This document shows, in pieces, positions 62,091 through 64,000 of a stretch of DNA of 64,000 nucleotides. Origin of the DNA: Aedoeadaptatus coxii. Lineage in GTDB: Bacteria; Bacillota; Clostridia; Tissierellales; Peptoniphilaceae. Location of the stretch: positions 1 through 64,000 of the forward strand of contig NZ_KQ960173.1 of assembly GCF_001553115.1 (NCBI RefSeq). Reading direction: 5' to 3'. Position numbers and translations under genes: made by a program. The notes under the pieces are model-generated. The model saw only the letters and a list, made by a program, of their open reading frames with translations, was not told the origin of the DNA and made no database searches. Each line of letters opens with the position of its first letter. Positions within the stretch are counted from its first letter, which is position 1.

Positions 62091-64000
62091 TTATTTCATA
62101 TCTTTGAGATCCATTGTGTAAAGAACTTGGGCAGCTTGTGCGCGACTGAAATTAGCTTTCGGTGCAAAATCGCCGTTGCCCATGCCCGACAAAAGGCCTT
62201 GACGGGTCATCTTGTCCACGGAATCCTTCGCCCAGCCGGCAATGGAACTTCCGTCGGAGAAATTCCCGTAGCTCGTCGCGGCGTAGGATTTATTTTGGGA
62301 AGCGAGGAACTTCATCAGCATGACTGCCATTTCCTCGCGCGTAATGGTGCGGTTCGGTTCAAAACGTCCTTGGCTGACACCTGCTACAATGCCTTTCGAT
62401 TGCGCCCATGCCACATAGCCTGCGTAATAGGCGCCGGAAGGAACATCACCGAAAGCCGTGGCCGTGTTGGACGCAGACGCTCCTGCCATTCTGCCGAGAA
62501 TCGAAACAAATTCGCCACGGGTAATGGCGCGTTCAGGCGCAAAGCGTCCTTCCCCTTCGCCTTTAAAATAACCGCGCGCATAGCTGTGGGCGATGGCATC
62601 CACTGCCCAATAACCTGCGGGAACATCGTGGAATGTTCGCAATACGACATCCCGTTCCCGCTCTTTTTGAGCCTTTAAGAAATCTTTTTTCTTTTGCTCT
62701 AAGGCTTTTTCGTCGGCCTTCTTCTTTTCATCCTTCTTCTTCTCATCTTCCTTCTTCTTTTCGGGCTCTTTTACTTCGCCGTCAAAGCGTTTGGTTTCCT
62801 GAGCGCGACGCCAATTAAATTGAATATAAGCTTCTTGTTCGCCTTTGCCGGCGCCTCCAGCCATTTCGTCCATAATATCGACCCACACGGCAATTTTTTG
62901 ATTACTGACTTTTTCATCTAAGGTGAAAGACCATAAATCGCCGCCGTGATAATGGGCTTGGTATTTTCTTCCGTTTTCATAATAGAAAAGATTGGTTAAA
63001 TGACCGTCCTTCTCTCCGAGTTTCATGGGCTTAAATTGCACATAGTACGTGTAGTGGCCGTCATACTCATCCACCGTCGCCCAACTGCTTAATGCAGAGG
63101 ATGCCATGGATTTACTTCCGTCGGATTTAACAAGTTCTACCGGCACGTCGTAACGAATAGTTTGTTTCTTTTTCTTTTCGTCTTTTTTGTCGTCCTTCTT
63201 GTCTTCCTTCGGCTTATCTTTCTTATCCTCTTTCGGTTTTTCGGGGGCTTTTAATTCACCGTGCCAGCTGTTAATCTGCTGTTTCAATTCAGATAACCTT
63301 TTATTTAATAACTTACCACTATTTACTTCACTCAATGCCTGATCTAAAAGAGCATTAAATTCTTTTTGGGATTTTTCTGTATATATAGATAAATCCCGTT
63401 GCTTCTTTCTTGCTATCTCTGCTTTGAAAAAATCTAATTCAGCCGTTGTTGCTTTTTTAAAGCTACGCATTAGCCACGACGTTTTGTCAGAAAATTTATT
63501 CCATTCACTTTGTGTCAATTCATTGGATTGAATCAGTTTTCTTCCCTCGTTTAGAGCATCGCGCCATGATTTAATATCGCTTGAACTTAAGTAATCCATA
63601 TCCGATGCTGTCCACTCTTGGCAATCACACCAATAATTTAAAGTTTTCTTGCCATTAGAGGGTATTATCTCAACCTCACGGGAAAAGGTTACTCCACCTT
63701 TAACACCATCAATAGTAATAGTTCTTTCGTAGCCAGGTGATGCTTTAATTTTTTTAGGATAAACTTTATCTCCTACCATTATCGTTTCAAGTAAATCGTC
63801 TCGACTATCAACTGAAAAATCTTCCACATACGTCGTCTTATTGCCTTTTACCACTGGTTTAAAAGTAACGATACAGTAAAGACGCCCACCTTCCTTCGCT
63901 ATCTCTTTTTTCTCAATGTATTGGTCAATATCTCGAAAGGTGCTATGAACACCAAACTCTGCTTCACTGGGTTTGAGATCTTTTATATCTCTTAACCGAA
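62091..64000 (-). CDS. surface NEAT-domain protein with C-terminal SLH repeats (5' end off the window)
   Basis: At least 635 residues; the frame is open to the right edge, so the GTG at 63854 is only an internal codon. A coiled, Lys/Glu-rich N-terminal half leads to a NEAT-like domain (SMASSALSSWATVDEYDG, then VDIMDEMAGGAGKGEQEA), a second charged spacer, and three SLH repeats (AVDAIAHSYARGYFKGEG, YVAWAQSKGIVAGVSQG, SVDKMTRQGLLSGMGNG) that anchor proteins to the cell-wall polymer. Likely a wall-bound haem-binding protein working with the NEAT/stalk protein downstream. Confidence 0.8.
   Translation of the reverse strand, partial: RLRDIKDLKPSEAEFGVHSTFRDIDQYIEKKEIAKEGGRLYCIVTFKPVVKGNKTTYVEDFSVDSRDDLLETIMVGDKVYPKKIKASPGYERTITIDGVKGGVTFSREVEIIPSNGKKTLNYWCDCQEWTASDMDYLSSSDIKSWRDALNEGRKLIQSNELTQSEWNKFSDKTSWLMRSFKKATTAELDFFKAEIARKKQRDLSIYTEKSQKEFNALLDQALSEVNSGKLLNKRLSELKQQINSWHGELKAPEKPKEDKKDKPKEDKKDDKKDEKKKKQTIRYDVPVELVKSDGSKSMASSALSSWATVDEYDGHYTYYVQFKPMKLGEKDGHLTNLFYYENGRKYQAHYHGGDLWSFTLDEKVSNQKIAVWVDIMDEMAGGAGKGEQEAYIQFNWRRAQETKRFDGEVKEPEKKKEDEKKKDEKKKADEKALEQKKKDFLKAQKERERDVVLRTFHDVPAGYWAVDAIAHSYARGYFKGEGEGRFAPERAITRGEFVSILGRMAGASASNTATAFGDVPSGAYYAGYVAWAQSKGIVAGVSQGRFEPNRTITREEMAVMLMKFLASQNKSYAATSYGNFSDGSSIAGWAKDSVDKMTRQGLLSGMGNGDFAPKANFSRAQAAQVLYTMDLKDMK

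Noticed and set aside
62091-63854. A complete 587-residue SLH protein starting at 63854
   Set aside because: The start would be an internal GTG without a ribosome binding site, and the frame is open to the window edge with further plausible sequence, so the gene is 5' truncated by the window.
1-64000. tRNA or rRNA genes, CRISPR arrays, intact insertion sequences
   Set aside because: All gaps were read; they hold promoters, leaders and terminators only. Nothing with a cloverleaf, repeat-spacer pattern or transposase was seen.

Overview
The window reads as the chromosome of a Gram-positive, anaerobic or microaerophilic Bacillota. Evidence: FMN (RFN) riboswitch control of a RibU-type ECF protein, an L10 leader, a CTC-type L25, NiaR control of NAD synthesis, surface proteins with NEAT and SLH domains, two rubredoxins, peptidase T and a Cys-type peroxidase set. 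The two NEAT proteins resemble those of Peptoniphilaceae/Tissierellia cocci, which is my best guess at family level, not a proof. Core genes are GC-balanced and rich in GGC/GCC codons; the stretch from about 39.5 to 51.4 kb is visibly AT-richer.

Layout. 0-13 kb: tuf (first codons only), fusA, rpsG, rpsL, then bioY, degV with a DUF1836 gene, rpoC and rpoB, all on the minus strand. 13-26 kb: a housekeeping mix (VanW protein, nth, queG, rodA, L25, ribU with its riboswitch, purC, an L,D-transpeptidase, an IclR regulator, a purine permease, azlCD), then rplL-rplJ with their leader. The usual rplJL-rpoBC-rpsLG-fusA-tuf order survives but is split by unrelated genes. 26-39.4 kb: metabolism: HI0933-type flavoprotein, pepT, old-yellow-enzyme homologue, rubredoxin, rhodanese, the nadA-nadC-niaR-nadX NAD operon with a NiaR-type operator, an SDR reductase, an acyl-CoA dehydrogenase, a lone bioB, and a peroxide-defence set (gpx, ahpF, ahpC).

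39.5-51.4 kb is an accessory region. Its left half is a five-gene CprABC-RK/NisFEG-RK-like antimicrobial-peptide resistance operon (ABC transporter plus two-component system) with no bacteriocin biosynthesis genes. Its right half is a TetR-controlled locus of two exporter-fold ABC half-transporters plus a complete ECF module (S, T, dual-domain A), the arrangement seen in equibactin-type siderophore uptake loci. One half-transporter carries an in-frame stop just before its H-loop. This right half is flanked by an imperfect direct repeat of about 100 bp containing the 3' end and terminator of rlmD, which suggests insertion at the rlmD 3' end.

51.4-64 kb returns to the core: rlmD, a CvfB-like S1 protein, two unassigned genes, ybaK, typA, an RsbW-like ATPase and a rubredoxin. 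It ends in a surface locus of a CydDC-like ABC pair, a NEAT plus stalk-domain secreted protein, and a NEAT plus SLH protein that runs off the right edge. The locus probably handles haem or metal complexes at the surface. I saw no tRNA, rRNA, CRISPR array, intact transposase or integrase.
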